DNA of 64,000 nucleotides from UBA6022 sp032154105 (GTDB lineage: Bacteria; Patescibacteriota; Saccharimonadia; Saccharimonadales; Saccharimonadaceae), in NCBI GenBank assembly GCA_032154105.1, contig JALDYI010000002.1:62001-126000 (forward strand), written 5' to 3'. How positions within the stretch are numbered: position 1 is the first letter of the stretch; every line of letters starts with the position of its first letter. Under the pieces are notes generated by a model, which saw only the letters and a program-made list of their open reading frames with translations, ran no database searches and was not told where the DNA came from. Both the position numbers and the translations under genes were made by a program. Shown in pieces: positions 1 through 8,425 of the stretch.

Positions 1-243
1 GGTCTTACTAGCGATGGCAGCGAGTACCATCTCGGGGCTCGAAATCGCGAAGTCGTCGCGATGATGCTCACCAAGGGCAATGATATCGACGCCGAGTTTG
101 TCGGCTAGTACCGCCTCTTCAATGACGAGCCGGATCGATTCGGCATAGTTCATCAGCTTGCCGTCCTTGCCGACCGCCAAGTCGCCGAACGAGTCGAGAC
201 CGAAGAGATATTCCGGATCGTTTTGAGTCTGTTTTTTCGTCAT
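1..243 (-). CDS. LLM-class flavin-dependent oxidoreductase, partial
   Basis: The first 81 residues of a minus-strand gene that runs off the left edge. The start ATG is at 243. The translated N-terminus has the pattern LGVDIIALGEHHRDDF followed by SSPEMVLAAIA. This is typical of bacterial luciferase-like monooxygenases (TIM-barrel, F420 or FMN dependent), where the GEHH motif sits at the end of the second strand and lines the flavin site. The substrate cannot be inferred. The C-terminal three quarters are missing because of the window boundary, not because of truncation in the genome. Confidence 0.8.
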   Translation of the reverse strand, partial: MTKKQTQNDPEYLFGLDSFGDLAVGKDGKLMNYAESIRLVIEEAVLADKLGVDIIALGEHHRDDFAISSPEMVLAAIASKT

Positions 244-459
244 ATGCTTTACATTATATAGCAAACTGCAAACTTTGGATACAGCTTTCGAGCTGGTGGT
301 GTAGTAAGGGCATGTCACTATTACACAGAAAACAACGTCAGCAGCAACGTGAAATCATCAGAAGTAATTCGGGCAGGCGCCTGCGGCGGACGATTGGATT
401 CGTGCGTATCGGATATTTTGGCCATACTTAGATTGAAGACCTTCCGTTCTGCGTGATAC

Positions 460-813
460 CTACACTTCGCGCAGGATTTTCTCTATTGTCTTTCCTCTTG
501 CGAGCTCGTCGATGAGTTTATCGAGGTAGCGGATTTCACGCATGAGCGGCTCTTCGATGTTCTCTACTCGGACGCCACAAATGACACCAGTGATCAAAGT
601 GCGTGATGGATTAAGTTGAGGAGCCTCTGTGAAGAAAGTTTCAAGGTTAGCCTGCTTTTCTAATTGCGCATCAAATTCCGACTGGCTATATCCAGTCAGC
701 CAGAGAATGATTTCATCGACCTCCGCCTTCGTTCGTCCCTTCTTTTCTGCCTTGGCGATATACAGCGGATACACGCTGGCGAAGCTGATCGAGTAGATGC
801 GGTGTTTTGTCAT
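460..813 (-). CDS. DUF2200 family protein
   Basis: 117 residues, full length for the small soluble DUF2200 family. Recognised from the N-terminal pattern KHRIYSISFASVYPLYIAKAEKKGR, the segment DEIILWLTGYS and the C-terminal PLMREIRYLDKLIDELARGK. The function of the family is not established. The gene stands alone, and the region upstream holds no recognisable operon partner. Confidence 0.85.
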   Translation of the reverse strand: MTKHRIYSISFASVYPLYIAKAEKKGRTKAEVDEIILWLTGYSQSEFDAQLEKQANLETFFTEAPQLNPSRTLITGVICGVRVENIEEPLMREIRYLDKLIDELARGKTIEKILREV

Positions 814-1169
814 GATATCTATTGTAAACCATTGAACGATCTTGAATCGTCTGGCCGGGTGCGGTTGATGGTAATTACTCGTAGATTTGTATAGGTTTAG
901 TATGTGCGAACGTATATCCGCGCTCGCGACGAAGCGCCTACGATATATTGAAGTACCTGGTAATAATACGCACGACTATCTCGACTTTGAACTTATCGAA
1001 AAGCGACTGCGCGGCTAACCTCTCTTGGCGTATAAGAGTCATAAACGCAAAGTACACGACAAATACGGCGTAGGCAATATAACACGTTTCAGGGTTCAGA
1101 AATGACAATTGGGTCGGTACTCCAGGCGTGTGCCTGGAGTACCGACCCGTTGCTGTTATGCGCCGTGGA
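814..1169. other. Gene-poor stretch with a possible 38-codon ORF
   Basis: This 356-base interval holds no convincing gene. A plus-strand ORF at 902-1018 encodes 38 residues with an acidic C-terminal half but has no ribosome binding site. The only clear structure is the perfect hairpin at 1111-1148. Confidence 0.4.
1111..1148 (-). terminator. Perfect 17-bp hairpin with GTGT loop
   Basis: Seventeen bases (1111-1127) are perfectly complementary to 1132-1148 around the tetraloop GTGT. It lies 21 bases past the stop codon of the minus-strand gene at 1170-1610. On the minus strand only a weak T-rich stretch follows, so it may terminate inefficiently or act as a 3-prime stabiliser. Confidence 0.6.
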
Positions 1170-1610
1170 CTAGCCGGCTTGTGCCGAAGCCACCACTTCC
1201 TCCGCCTCTACAAGTGCCTTGAGGTTCTCCATGAGCTCCTCGGTTGACTTGTTTGCCGGCGGGTAGCAGACTTCTCCGCTCGTGAGCAGCGCCACGTTGG
1301 CCTTGGCTGTGTCGCGCAAACCAACAAGAGCCTCAAGCCTCTCGCACTCATTGCGCAGCCTGGCCATCGTGATGATGTGCCCGGTGAGGGTCGCAGAAGT
1401 GGTGAGCTTGGCCTCTTGCTTTGCGATCGTGGCCTCCGCCTCGGAAACCAGGTTCTCGAGAATGTCGAGGATGGCCTGGTCGTCGTTGGCGACAGCGGCA
1501 GCGTAAAGCTGGGCGTTGTTCGTACTGGCGGCGAGCCCGATTGCGCAGGTGCGGACCTCGACGACATCGGAAATGAGCTTGATGTCCTGCTGACGGTTGT
1601 TCTCGGTCAC
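1170..1610 (-). CDS. Hypothetical alpha-helical protein
   Basis: 146 residues if started at the GTG at 1608-1610, which has an AGGA seven bases upstream. A longer frame reaches 1664 but has no such site. The protein is soluble, rich in Ala, Glu and Leu, and appears almost entirely helical. It has a likely coiled-coil core (EAEATIAKQEAKL, RLRNECERLEALVGL) and a second helix pair near the C-terminus. No family is recognised. It is monocistronic, with the strong hairpin at 1111-1148 downstream. Confidence 0.7.
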   Translation of the reverse strand: MTENNRQQDIKLISDVVEVRTCAIGLAASTNNAQLYAAAVANDDQAILDILENLVSEAEATIAKQEAKLTTSATLTGHIITMARLRNECERLEALVGLRDTAKANVALLTSGEVCYPPANKSTEELMENLKALVEAEEVVASAQAG

Positions 1611-1850
1611 TGTGTTTCCTAACTCTCTGAAGGGTGGATACTGCGTGGCACTATTGAACTGCAATTATACAGCATCGATATAATGCCATAGATTAAGTAT
1701 TTTTGCAAGATTATCCTCTCGTATCGATATAAGAATAGTGATTACCTCTAAGCTAGAGTCTGTAGATTATGCAAATAAAAAATCACTTGAACTTACCCTG
1801 CTATCGACCATAGGTTTCTATCGAGATCGCAACAATAGGAGAAGTGCAAG

Positions 1851-2522
1851 CTATACTTTACTGGCAGAATTTATTGGACCAACGCTATCTATCATTTTCG
1901 CAAACACCTTTTCATTTCTTTCCCAAATCCATCTTTCCGAGATGAAAGCGACTATCCTTATCTTCAGGGAATCATCAACTGTTGTGTGCCAGCGATATAC
2001 ATAGCTCTTGTTGCCGTTTTTGCAGTCCGCCGTAATTGTCAAAATGTCAGACACCTCACCTCGCGCAGCAGTGCCGCGATGGACCTGGGTATTGCTAAAA
2101 TCGTGGCAGTACCTGTTGGTCGGTGACTGTATGCTCGATATATACTTCGATGATTCTTCCATCGCAACATCCCGCAGAGTATTAATAGAATTATCCGCGA
2201 ATGGGATTTGAATAATGGGGCTGCCACTATCTGAAATAAGCATCCACGCCCTTGGAGTTTCGAGGTCTTTGGGCCAATCACCGTAGAAATCGAGCTCGCC
2301 CTGAGCGCCATGCGACCACCAGTCTGGTCGTAGGTACTCACTCGATTTAGTTTGAGCACTCACTAAGCTTGACTCAAGAACAATACCATCAAATAGCTTG
2401 GGTAGAAAATGAAGCCCTGCAAAAAAACCGATTGCAGGTACAAAAAGAATTACAAGTGCTCGAATAATAGTATTTTTTTGCATAAGGTGGTATTTTGGTT
2501 TTTTCTTAGAATTTACTTTCAT
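1851..2522 (-). CDS. Hypothetical membrane-anchored protein
   Basis: About 223 residues from the ATG at 2522. A basic N-terminus (KVNSKKKPKYH) precedes one hydrophobic segment (ALVILFVPAIGFFAGLHFL), so the protein is probably anchored with the rest outside the cell. The exported part has two cysteines (in NRYCHDF and TADCKNG) about 40 residues apart that could form a disulfide. The segment VYRWHTTVDDSLKIRIV resembles a beta-rich exported domain. No family is recognised. Confidence 0.65.
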   Translation of the reverse strand: MKVNSKKKPKYHLMQKNTIIRALVILFVPAIGFFAGLHFLPKLFDGIVLESSLVSAQTKSSEYLRPDWWSHGAQGELDFYGDWPKDLETPRAWMLISDSGSPIIQIPFADNSINTLRDVAMEESSKYISSIQSPTNRYCHDFSNTQVHRGTAARGEVSDILTITADCKNGNKSYVYRWHTTVDDSLKIRIVAFISERWIWERNEKVFAKMIDSVGPINSASKV

Positions 2523-2572
2523 TATACGCAGCATTTGGCAGGTAAGTCTAGTGGCTTTTATCGTTGAAGGAA

Positions 2573-3937
2573 CTAGGATATCAATACGACTTGCTTACTA
2601 TTCTCACGGATAAAACGCCGAATGATTTTGTACTCATCAACGTCAAAGTTCACCTCGTAAGATTCGAGGAGGCTGAGATCACCGTCCGTATAAAAGCCTT
2701 GGATCATCCAATTATTAATGACGACGCCGCCCCCTTCGGCATCGAGTGGTATGGTAATGGCGGTTTTGTATGGCCATGCAGCGAGCTTGTTGCGTTCGAG
2801 GGCAATTTCAAAGCGTCGATTGTATAGCTCCCTGCTCTCTTTGCCGATACAAGCCCCTTTACATTTGCCAAGCGAGTACGAGAAGCAAGCGCCCGTCGCC
2901 TTTTCGACACCCATGAGTTTTGGGCAAAGCTGGAATGTTTTCGTAAGCAGTTCGAGTTGCTTCTTTGCTTTGGTCCGCGTTTCGTAGAGGCCGTATACTT
3001 TGGTGAGATCAGTGTCGGCGTTGATAGTGCCAGATTTGACGGCAATGGTAGCATAGCCGTCTACTTCATCTTTTACGAACAGCGCGTAGGAAGATACACG
3101 ACGTAGTTTTCGGTTGTAGATCGGCATCAACTCTTTTATCATTTTAGATTCGAGGATGAGTGCGGTAAGTTCGCTGCCCGTTGGGATAGTTCGGACGTGA
3201 TGAACGTTTTGACTTATCTTCAGTTCCCTGCTGCTGCGATCTTGAAAGTGCGACAGGATCCGCTTTTTCAGATTGATGCTTTTGCCAATATAGAGTGGCT
3301 GGCGCATTTCATCTTCAAATATGTATACACCCGGGACGTTTTCAACTTCGTTTAACTCCTCGATGTTTAGATGCGGCGGCAGGTACTGTGTTTTGAGCTG
3401 GCGGCTAACAGCTTCGTGAAATACTTCATGGCCATGTTCGTCGTAAGCGAGCTGGCTAAAATAATGAATCGCCCGTGCATCATCAAGCGCGCGGTGACGC
3501 GCCATGATGGGAATACTGTGCCGTTCGATTAATTTGGCGAGACTGTGGCCTTTTTGCCCAACATAAAGAGCGCGGGACAATCGAACGGTACATAATAACT
3601 TCACTGAAAAATCGATGCCAATCATCTCGAATTCATTTTTCAAAAACGAGTAGTCGAACCGGACATTATGCGCCACAAAGACGGCACCGCTCAGTATCTC
3701 GTATAGCTCATCGGCGATATCTTCGAACTTTGGCGCACCGACGATATCGTTTGTAGTGATGCCCGTGAGGGACGTAATGCTACTAGGGATGTATGCTTCG
3801 GGATTGATAAGCGTGCTGAATTCTTGCACTACTTCACCGTTTTCGTAGCGTATCGCGGCAACTTCTAAGACGCGGCTGTTGCGATAGCTACCACCCGTCG
3901 TCTCGATGTCCACAAATACCACAGGATAATCAAACAT
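2573..3937 (-). CDS. DEDDh exonuclease fused to GIY-YIG nuclease
   Basis: 454 residues. The N-terminal ~180 residues are a DnaQ-type 3-prime to 5-prime exonuclease. Motif I is FVDIETTGG, motif II is HNVRFDYSFL and motif III is HRALDDARA, so it is the DEDDh subtype. The middle (~200-290) is a GIY-YIG domain as in UvrC/Cho (VPGVYIF, PLYIGKSINLKKRI, and the ESKMIKEL helix). The remaining C-terminus holds a cysteine cluster (CFSYSLGKCKGACIGKE) as seen in this fusion family. The architecture is that of the exonuclease/Cho-like DNA repair nucleases of actinobacteria and CPR. The role is probably in excision repair or end processing. Confidence 0.85.
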   Translation of the reverse strand: MFDYPVVFVDIETTGGSYRNSRVLEVAAIRYENGEVVQEFSTLINPEAYIPSSITSLTGITTNDIVGAPKFEDIADELYEILSGAVFVAHNVRFDYSFLKNEFEMIGIDFSVKLLCTVRLSRALYVGQKGHSLAKLIERHSIPIMARHRALDDARAIHYFSQLAYDEHGHEVFHEAVSRQLKTQYLPPHLNIEELNEVENVPGVYIFEDEMRQPLYIGKSINLKKRILSHFQDRSSRELKISQNVHHVRTIPTGSELTALILESKMIKELMPIYNRKLRRVSSYALFVKDEVDGYATIAVKSGTINADTDLTKVYGLYETRTKAKKQLELLTKTFQLCPKLMGVEKATGACFSYSLGKCKGACIGKESRELYNRRFEIALERNKLAAWPYKTAITIPLDAEGGGVVINNWMIQGFYTDGDLSLLESYEVNFDVDEYKIIRRFIRENSKQVVLIS

Positions 3938-4081
3938 CTCCCTCTATTATAAATGATGTAACTGTCAAATTCGCCAGACCTCTGTCGTTTGCGACCGCAA
4001 CGCAGATGCAAAACTTGTACTATTATTCATTTTATTGTATAGTAATATAGTTCGCTATCCCGACACATATGGAGGCTTTTG

Positions 4082-4495
4082 ATGAGCGAAGTACCACACA
4101 CCCTTGATGAGCTGAAGGTCGAACTTGGCAAAGACATGCTACTCTACGCGCTCGACGCGTACGGGCAGGTAAACGAAAAGGCGCAGCATTTGATAGTTGT
4201 CGCGCCGTCTGCTCACCACGTTGCGGCAGTAGAAGACTGGCGTGCGGCTAACCCGGATGCGGTGAAAGCCATAGGTGCGGTTGCACGCCGTGCTCTTTCG
4301 GAACTACCTAGGGGCGTCGATAATGTCTTGATCTCGATTATGAGTGACCTCTCGACAGATCTTGGCGGCGTCAGAGGTGTTTTGAGCTCCGAGGCCCGCT
4401 ACATAACTCATATCTTGGGCGTCCTGCCGACGCAATCCGCAGAGGACATCGAGAAGTGTCTCGTAGCGATCGTCGCGTTCAGTAACGGGGAGTGA
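4082..4495 (+). CDS. Hypothetical soluble protein
   Basis: 137 residues. The ATG at 4082 is chosen because GGAGG sits at 4071-4075 with six bases of spacing; the overlapping TTG at 4079 would be too close. The protein is helical and has no cysteine-based or catalytic motif that I can name. Its N-terminal half contains a long helix (LDELKVELGKDMLLYALDAYGQV). It is a single-gene unit closed by the strong hairpin at 4502-4546. Confidence 0.7.
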   Translation: MSEVPHTLDELKVELGKDMLLYALDAYGQVNEKAQHLIVVAPSAHHVAAVEDWRAANPDAVKAIGAVARRALSELPRGVDNVLISIMSDLSTDLGGVRGVLSSEARYITHILGVLPTQSAEDIEKCLVAIVAFSNGE

Positions 4496-4501
4496 AACAA
4501 A

Positions 4502-4546
4502 GAGCCAGGTGGCACAGGAATTTTTCTGTGTCGCCTGGCTCGTTTT
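4502..4546 (+). terminator. Rho-independent terminator
   Basis: A 16-bp stem (4502-4517 with 4526-4541, two wobble pairs) is followed by GTTTTCATTT. It lies 7 bases after the stop of the gene ending at 4495. Confidence 0.85.
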
Positions 4547-4659
4547 CATTTGACAGAAAAATGGCATGACATAGCTGTCCCCGCATATCTCTATGCGGGG
4601 ATGACGTCGGACTTTCCGACGGTTTGGGGTGTATGTCGCGGTGGAGCTCAGGCAACTTC
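4547..4659. other. Intergenic region between convergent genes
   Basis: No gene. A second short inverted repeat (CCCCGCATA near 4580-4603) sits here and may terminate the minus-strand gene that ends at 4660. Confidence 0.4.
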
Positions 4660-5118
4660 TTACTTGAGCTGGACGGTGAGGCTGTCGATCTCATCCCGTA
4701 GCTTCGCGGCTCCCTCGTAGTCTTCGAGGACAACTGCGACTTCCTGCTCCCACTTCAGTGCACCGATACGCCGTAGCGGCGAGTCGGCGTCTGGTGCGGG
4801 GAGCATTTTCTTGCCAATTGCAGGGAGAGAACAATCTATGAGTAGCGTGTTCTGTATCCCGGAGTGGCAGCAGTACTCCTCGTACCACGCCTTGATGATC
4901 GCGATGAGCCTGGTGGTCATCTCATATCGGCCAATCGTGTACCTCGCAGTCACTGAGTATGTGTTTACCTGGTCGTCAGGGACGATAAAGTGACCCTGCT
5001 CCTTGATGTGCGAGAGAAACTCCTCTGGTAGACGGCCATCCACTTGCATGATGAGATCGGGGTGTTGCGGATCCTCTGGGCCAGGATAGTTGAGCCTCAC
5101 GATGACATAGGTCGGCAT
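4660..5118 (-). CDS. Hypothetical protein with C-terminal UVR-like motif
   Basis: 152 residues. The ATG at 5118 has a strong GAGGGGGA site upstream. The N-terminal 100 residues are of unknown type. The last 35 residues (LKWEQEVAVVLEDYEGAAKLRDEIDSL) match the UVR motif, the helical hairpin through which UvrB and UvrC interact and which also occurs in McsA and ClpC. A protein-protein contact role in repair or proteolysis is an inference only. The gene is monocistronic. Confidence 0.7.
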   Translation of the reverse strand: MPTYVIVRLNYPGPEDPQHPDLIMQVDGRLPEEFLSHIKEQGHFIVPDDQVNTYSVTARYTIGRYEMTTRLIAIIKAWYEEYCCHSGIQNTLLIDCSLPAIGKKMLPAPDADSPLRRIGALKWEQEVAVVLEDYEGAAKLRDEIDSLTVQLK

Positions 5119-5226
5119 GTTAATTCCCCCTCGTAGCCCTGGACGAACGAAATGTTCATCAACGACAGAACTATGTCGTGATTATATAACTTTCTATATA
5201 AAAAGCAAATTGAAAAGATATATTAA

Positions 5227-5294
5227 ATAAAAAACCCCATAGCAGGGTGAAGGGTTGTAATGCTTGGGTGGGGAGTGTGTACTCCCCACCCAAG
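5227..5294 (-). terminator. Double hairpin terminator
   Basis: Read on the minus strand, a perfect 14-bp hairpin (5263-5276 with 5281-5294, loop GTGT on the plus strand) comes first. A second stem, AACCC/GGGTT (5233-5256), follows and runs into a T-tract (5227-5234). It directly follows the stop codon at 5300. The GTGT loop is the same as in the hairpin at 1111-1148. Confidence 0.8.
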
Positions 5295-5299
5295 GCACC

Positions 5300-5773
5300 T
5301 CAGACGGCTCGCGGACCAACTTTCTGGCCGGAGGCGGCGATGGCGGCATCGAGCTTGACGCGGATGCTGTCGACAGACTGCTGAGCGGTAGCGATGGATC
5401 GCTGCTTGTCGCTGTCGTAGTACCGAGTGGACTGATGAGCGGTCGACAGTGCCTCTTGCGCAACCTTCAGGTCTGCGCCGAGACAGTTGACGTAGTGGAT
5501 CCAGGCGGCGGCACGGACAGACTCCGGGTACTCCCGCAGCCGTTCGATGGCGCCGGGGTGTTCCTCGATCTGCTCCATCAGCTTCAGGACTGCGCTGACG
5601 TCGGCATGGTGTCGGACACTGGCCCCGATGTCAGCGATCTGTTTCGTGAAACGGGGGTCGATCGACAGCTCGTACTGCGCCACCTGCTGTCGCCTCGAGA
5701 GCCTGTAAAGCAGGATTGCAATAACGGCCAGGAGGACAACTGCTACGATGAGCAGGGTGTTTTCGACGGGCAT
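5300..5773 (-). CDS. Hypothetical single-pass membrane protein
   Basis: 157 residues, ATG preceded by AGAAAGGGG. Residues 6-24 (TLLIVAVVLLAVIAILLYRL) form one transmembrane helix followed by an RR stop-transfer signal, so the ~130-residue remainder is probably cytoplasmic. That part is helical and hydrophilic (the ADVSAVLKLMEQIEEHP and KLDAAIAAS regions). No family is recognised. Confidence 0.7.
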   Translation of the reverse strand: MPVENTLLIVAVVLLAVIAILLYRLSRRQQVAQYELSIDPRFTKQIADIGASVRHHADVSAVLKLMEQIEEHPGAIERLREYPESVRAAAWIHYVNCLGADLKVAQEALSTAHQSTRYYDSDKQRSIATAQQSVDSIRVKLDAAIAASGQKVGPRAV

Positions 5774-6014
5774 GATAGCCCCTTTCTGAGGTGCGCTCTC
5801 GCGCCCTCGGTTGAGAGAGTTGCGATTGCCCGGTTATTATACAAAAATAATATCTATTTGTCAAGAGCATTGGTATCTTCCCTATCTAGGCGCTTGTGTC
5901 GGGTGAATCGTGGACAGGATATAAAAAGAGCCCGCACCTCAAGCGGACGAATGGCTTTCAATCCGCAAGGGATTGGGCTCTTTTCGTGTCCGCGAGGTGC
6001 GGGCATGGGGCGAA
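5774..6014. other. Intergenic region with large hairpin
   Basis: No gene. The interval contains the promoter side of the gene starting at 5773 and the nested hairpin at 5921-6004. Confidence 0.5.
5921..6004 (-). terminator. Long nested hairpin, terminator of 6015-6605
   Basis: GCCCGCACCTC at 5930-5940 pairs with 5994-6004, and GCGGAC/GTCCGC extends the stem inward. The loop holds a second hairpin (CAATCC...GGGATTG) flanked by AAAGAGCCC/GGGCTCTTT, which forms an alternative pairing. On the minus strand the structure ends in TCTTTTTAT. Confidence 0.75.
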
Positions 6015-6605
6015 TCACGCTGGTGATTCATGGCGTTCGCCGATACCGTGGAAATCCTTGCCGATTGCCTTCCCTGCTACCTGGATGGCCAGGTAGGTTA
6101 GAAAGCGAAGCGGGCCACGGCACCACCACTGCAGGTTATCCTGGCTGGAGTCGAAGCCGATCCGCCGATCTACTCTGAATTCATGGTTGATGAATCCCAT
6201 TTGCTTGACGAGACGCCGGGCTAGCCATGCGTGCAGGAAAGGGTGCGCGATAACAATAACTTCACGCACATCCTCCTCTCTGAATACCCGAAATGCCTCA
6301 TTGATGACGTCCTGCGTATCGAGGTAGAGCTGGCCATTGCCCTTTGGCGTTGCATAGGCGCTGGTGACTACCTTGACGTCAAATGTATGGAACTCCTGGA
6401 GATAGCGAGCAATCTCATGCTGAGCGACAACAACCGCTTGTATGTCGCCGGTGTACTGCGCTTCATCTCCTGCCCCTAGTGGCTGTTTTGTAGTGACGAG
6501 CTCATGCGCGGCTGCAGTGTAGCTACTAAGGCGATAGTTGATGAGGTCGAAACGTGCGTGTTGGCTGACTTTGCCAAACGATAGTGCGACGATGCCGATT
6601 TTCAT
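6015..6605 (-). CDS. Hypothetical protein, weakly YdcF-like
   Basis: 196 residues. The N-terminus MKIGIVALSFGK looks like the first strand of an alpha/beta fold. The segment EVIVIAHPFLHAWLARRLVKQMGF recalls the DUF218/YdcF pattern, in which a strand is followed by a His and a helix bearing Arg. Other YdcF hallmarks are missing, so the assignment is weak. There is no signal peptide. The gene is closed by the large hairpin at 5921-6004. Confidence 0.6.
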   Translation of the reverse strand: MKIGIVALSFGKVSQHARFDLINYRLSSYTAAAHELVTTKQPLGAGDEAQYTGDIQAVVVAQHEIARYLQEFHTFDVKVVTSAYATPKGNGQLYLDTQDVINEAFRVFREEDVREVIVIAHPFLHAWLARRLVKQMGFINHEFRVDRRIGFDSSQDNLQWWCRGPLRFLTYLAIQVAGKAIGKDFHGIGERHESPA

Positions 6606-6651
6606 GTACTTCCTCTTTTGGTAGAGCGAACAGTTACACTATAGTGACATA

Positions 6652-6834
6652 TTATGATAGAGAATGCAAATATCCATCGGATAGATTTTCTGTTGTATCT
6701 TGGCGGGCTGTGCGTGGGCTGGCAATAAATGCCCCTTCGATAAACCCGAACAATCTTCCGCTTTCTTTCCTGCGCCCGAATACTGCCGCCATGATGTGTT
6801 CGTCTGAGCGCATTACACAGGGCGAGTAATTCAT
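6652..6834 (-). CDS. Small hypothetical protein, translationally coupled
   Basis: 60 residues. Its ATG overlaps the TGA stop of the preceding gene as ATGA, and GGAG lies four bases upstream, so translation is probably coupled. The sequence (AAVFGRRKESGRLFGFIEGAF) is basic and shows no known family. It could also be the frame-shifted end of the upstream product, but the ribosome binding site argues for a separate cistron. Confidence 0.5.
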   Translation of the reverse strand: MNYSPCVMRSDEHIMAAVFGRRKESGRLFGFIEGAFIASPRTARQDTTENLSDGYLHSLS

Positions 6835-7250
6835 TGCTCCGATGGCTTTGGCAGTAATGGTCGAAGGGTTCTCCAGCGCCTGAAGCCCATGATGCTTGTA
6901 AAGCGTGGATTTGCTGTAATGATTTGATTTGTGGGAATAATGCGCGACCGTTTCTTCTTGTCATCAGGCAATCCGGTTGGCAGCAGATAGCCTTGCCATG
7001 CAAGGTGCCCATACTCGAGCTCGAGATGAAGCAAGTCGGTGAGGTACGGTTCGTCGTTTACATCGTACATGCTGTAGCTGCCCATTGCGAGCGCATGGTC
7101 GGCTTTGTGCGGGGCATGTGACGTGACAAGAATCTGGCCAATCTCACGTGGCTCGACCCATGCGAATGTTTCGTGGTCTAGGTAAAGTATTTTTACACTA
7201 GCTTTTGTTTCGATGAGTTTGTATTTCCCAACCCCGATTAATGTAATCAT
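6831..7250 (-). CDS. Hypothetical protein
   Basis: 139 residues, ATG at 7250 with GGGAGG seven bases upstream. It begins as beta-rich (MITLIGVGKYKLIETKASVKILYLD) with a histidine-containing middle (VTSHAPHKADHALAMG). The C-terminal 30 residues are very basic and proline-rich. No family is recognised. It forms a two-gene unit with the coupled small ORF at 6652-6834. Confidence 0.65.
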   Translation of the reverse strand: MITLIGVGKYKLIETKASVKILYLDHETFAWVEPREIGQILVTSHAPHKADHALAMGSYSMYDVNDEPYLTDLLHLELEYGHLAWQGYLLPTGLPDDKKKRSRIIPTNQIITANPRFTSIMGFRRWRTLRPLLPKPSEQ

Positions 7251-7428
7251 GACGAACCTCCCGTAGTGCCATTAAAGACCCATCAGGCTGATTATGCGTT
7301 GAGCGTAATCACTTGCGGCCTGAGACCCTGGTCACAGAAGAATAAAACTGCACGTCCTAAACTGCATGCAGGGCATGGGACGAACAAGTATAAAAGGAAA
7401 TTGAATTACGAAGCTAGTTATCCAGTCG

Positions 7429-7908
7429 ATGACTTCATCGCAAACCGAACATGTAATCCGTCATTTTCTTGATGAAAATTACAGCGGTGTTCTGGCCACT
7501 GCGGATGCTGCGGGTAATCCGCACGCTGCAGCTATCTATTACTATCCTCAGCAGGATTTTACGATTCTTTTTGCGACAAAGTCTGAAACACAAAAATACA
7601 GGAACATACAAGAGAATAAACAAGTGGCTTTTGTTGTCTATGATGAAAAATCCCAAACAACCATACAAGTATTTGGTCGCGTGGAGATTGTCGATGATCC
7701 AGAGGTGCGTCGTGAAGCTATCGATAATATGGTCGTTTTGTCTATAAAAATAAGCAAAAGAATACTGCCCCCTGTCGAAAAGCTTATTGCAGGTGATGAT
7801 ATTGTACTGCGACTCGTCCCGCGCGTCATAAAGATGGCTGTGTACGCACGGCCAGATTCTGAAGGTGATGATTTGTATGAGACCCTATTGTTTAGTGAAT
7901 CCGCGTAA
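7429..7908 (+). CDS. Pyridoxamine 5-phosphate oxidase-like flavin protein
   Basis: 159 residues. The fold pattern of the PNPOx-like split beta-barrel is clear: VIRHFLDENYSGVLATADAAGNPHAAAIYYY, then FATKSETQKYRNIQENKQVAFVV. These segments normally bind FMN or F420. The real substrate cannot be told. No clear ribosome binding site is seen upstream of the ATG. Confidence 0.8.
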   Translation: MTSSQTEHVIRHFLDENYSGVLATADAAGNPHAAAIYYYPQQDFTILFATKSETQKYRNIQENKQVAFVVYDEKSQTTIQVFGRVEIVDDPEVRREAIDNMVVLSIKISKRILPPVEKLIAGDDIVLRLVPRVIKMAVYARPDSEGDDLYETLLFSESA

Positions 7909-7973
7909 TCAGCGGCGCTATATCGTGCCGATGGTAGAAAACTCATCTACAGCGTAGGGCCACTCTGTCAAAC

Positions 7974-8002
7974 TTGATATATATGCAAAAACATGTTAAA
8001 AT
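7974..8002 (+). promoter_or_regulatory. Sigma-70 type promoter
   Basis: TTGATA at 7974-7979, a 17-base spacer and TAAAAT at 7997-8002, 58 bases before the ATG at 8061. Confidence 0.75.
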
Positions 8003-8060
8003 TAAGTATGCAATTGACCGCCAGCTGGTGCGTTGATTCAACCCGAGTAGAAGGAGTGGT

Positions 8061-8411
8061 ATGCACACCGAAGGGCTGTATTTGACACCCGAGGAAGCAG
8101 TGGCTGATATCAATTCGAAAGGCGCAAGCTTGGATTTGCCAGCTACCGCCCGTCGAGCTGTGAGGGTGACGCTATGGATCGGCGCTCACTATGGTTACGG
8201 CCTGCGTGAGATGCCGGCGGATCTGCGTCAAACCTTCATCAAGGAGGTGGACCAGGTACTCGATGTACTCAGTAATTATTCTGTGCACTACCCTGGGTAC
8301 GATCCTGAAGAAGAAGGACCCTCGGCTACGCCCCTGAGCCAAGATCAGATCTTGGCAGTGGAGTACCACCGGCTCCGACACTTCATTGAAGTGGCCGGAC
8401 TGGAGCACTAG
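8061..8411 (+). CDS. Hypothetical protein
   Basis: 116 residues with AGAAGGAG upstream of the ATG, its own promoter and its own terminator. The protein is mostly helical and acidic (YLTPEEAVADINSKG; LRQTFIKEVDQVLDVLSNY). There is no membrane segment and no recognisable family. It follows the style of the other small monocistronic genes in the first 9 kb. Confidence 0.7.
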   Translation: MHTEGLYLTPEEAVADINSKGASLDLPATARRAVRVTLWIGAHYGYGLREMPADLRQTFIKEVDQVLDVLSNYSVHYPGYDPEEEGPSATPLSQDQILAVEYHRLRHFIEVAGLEH

Positions 8412-8425
8412 CCCGCTCCTCCTCG

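Noticed and set aside
312..428. 38-codon plus-strand ORF, very Arg-rich
   Set aside because: The purine-rich site is too close to the ATG, there is no homology signal, and no terminator follows.
902..1018. 38-codon plus-strand ORF
   Set aside because: No ribosome binding site and no recognisable family; could be the remnant of a longer gene, but nothing supports it.
5264..6178. 304-residue plus-strand ORF opposite the gene at 5300-5773
   Set aside because: It reads through the hairpins and the antisense of a membrane-protein gene with a good ribosome binding site; composition is that of a shadow frame.
6602..7012. 136-residue minus-strand ORF overlapping 6652-6834 and 6831-7250
   Set aside because: It is in a third frame, Cys/Arg-rich, with no ribosome binding site; the two coupled genes explain the region better.
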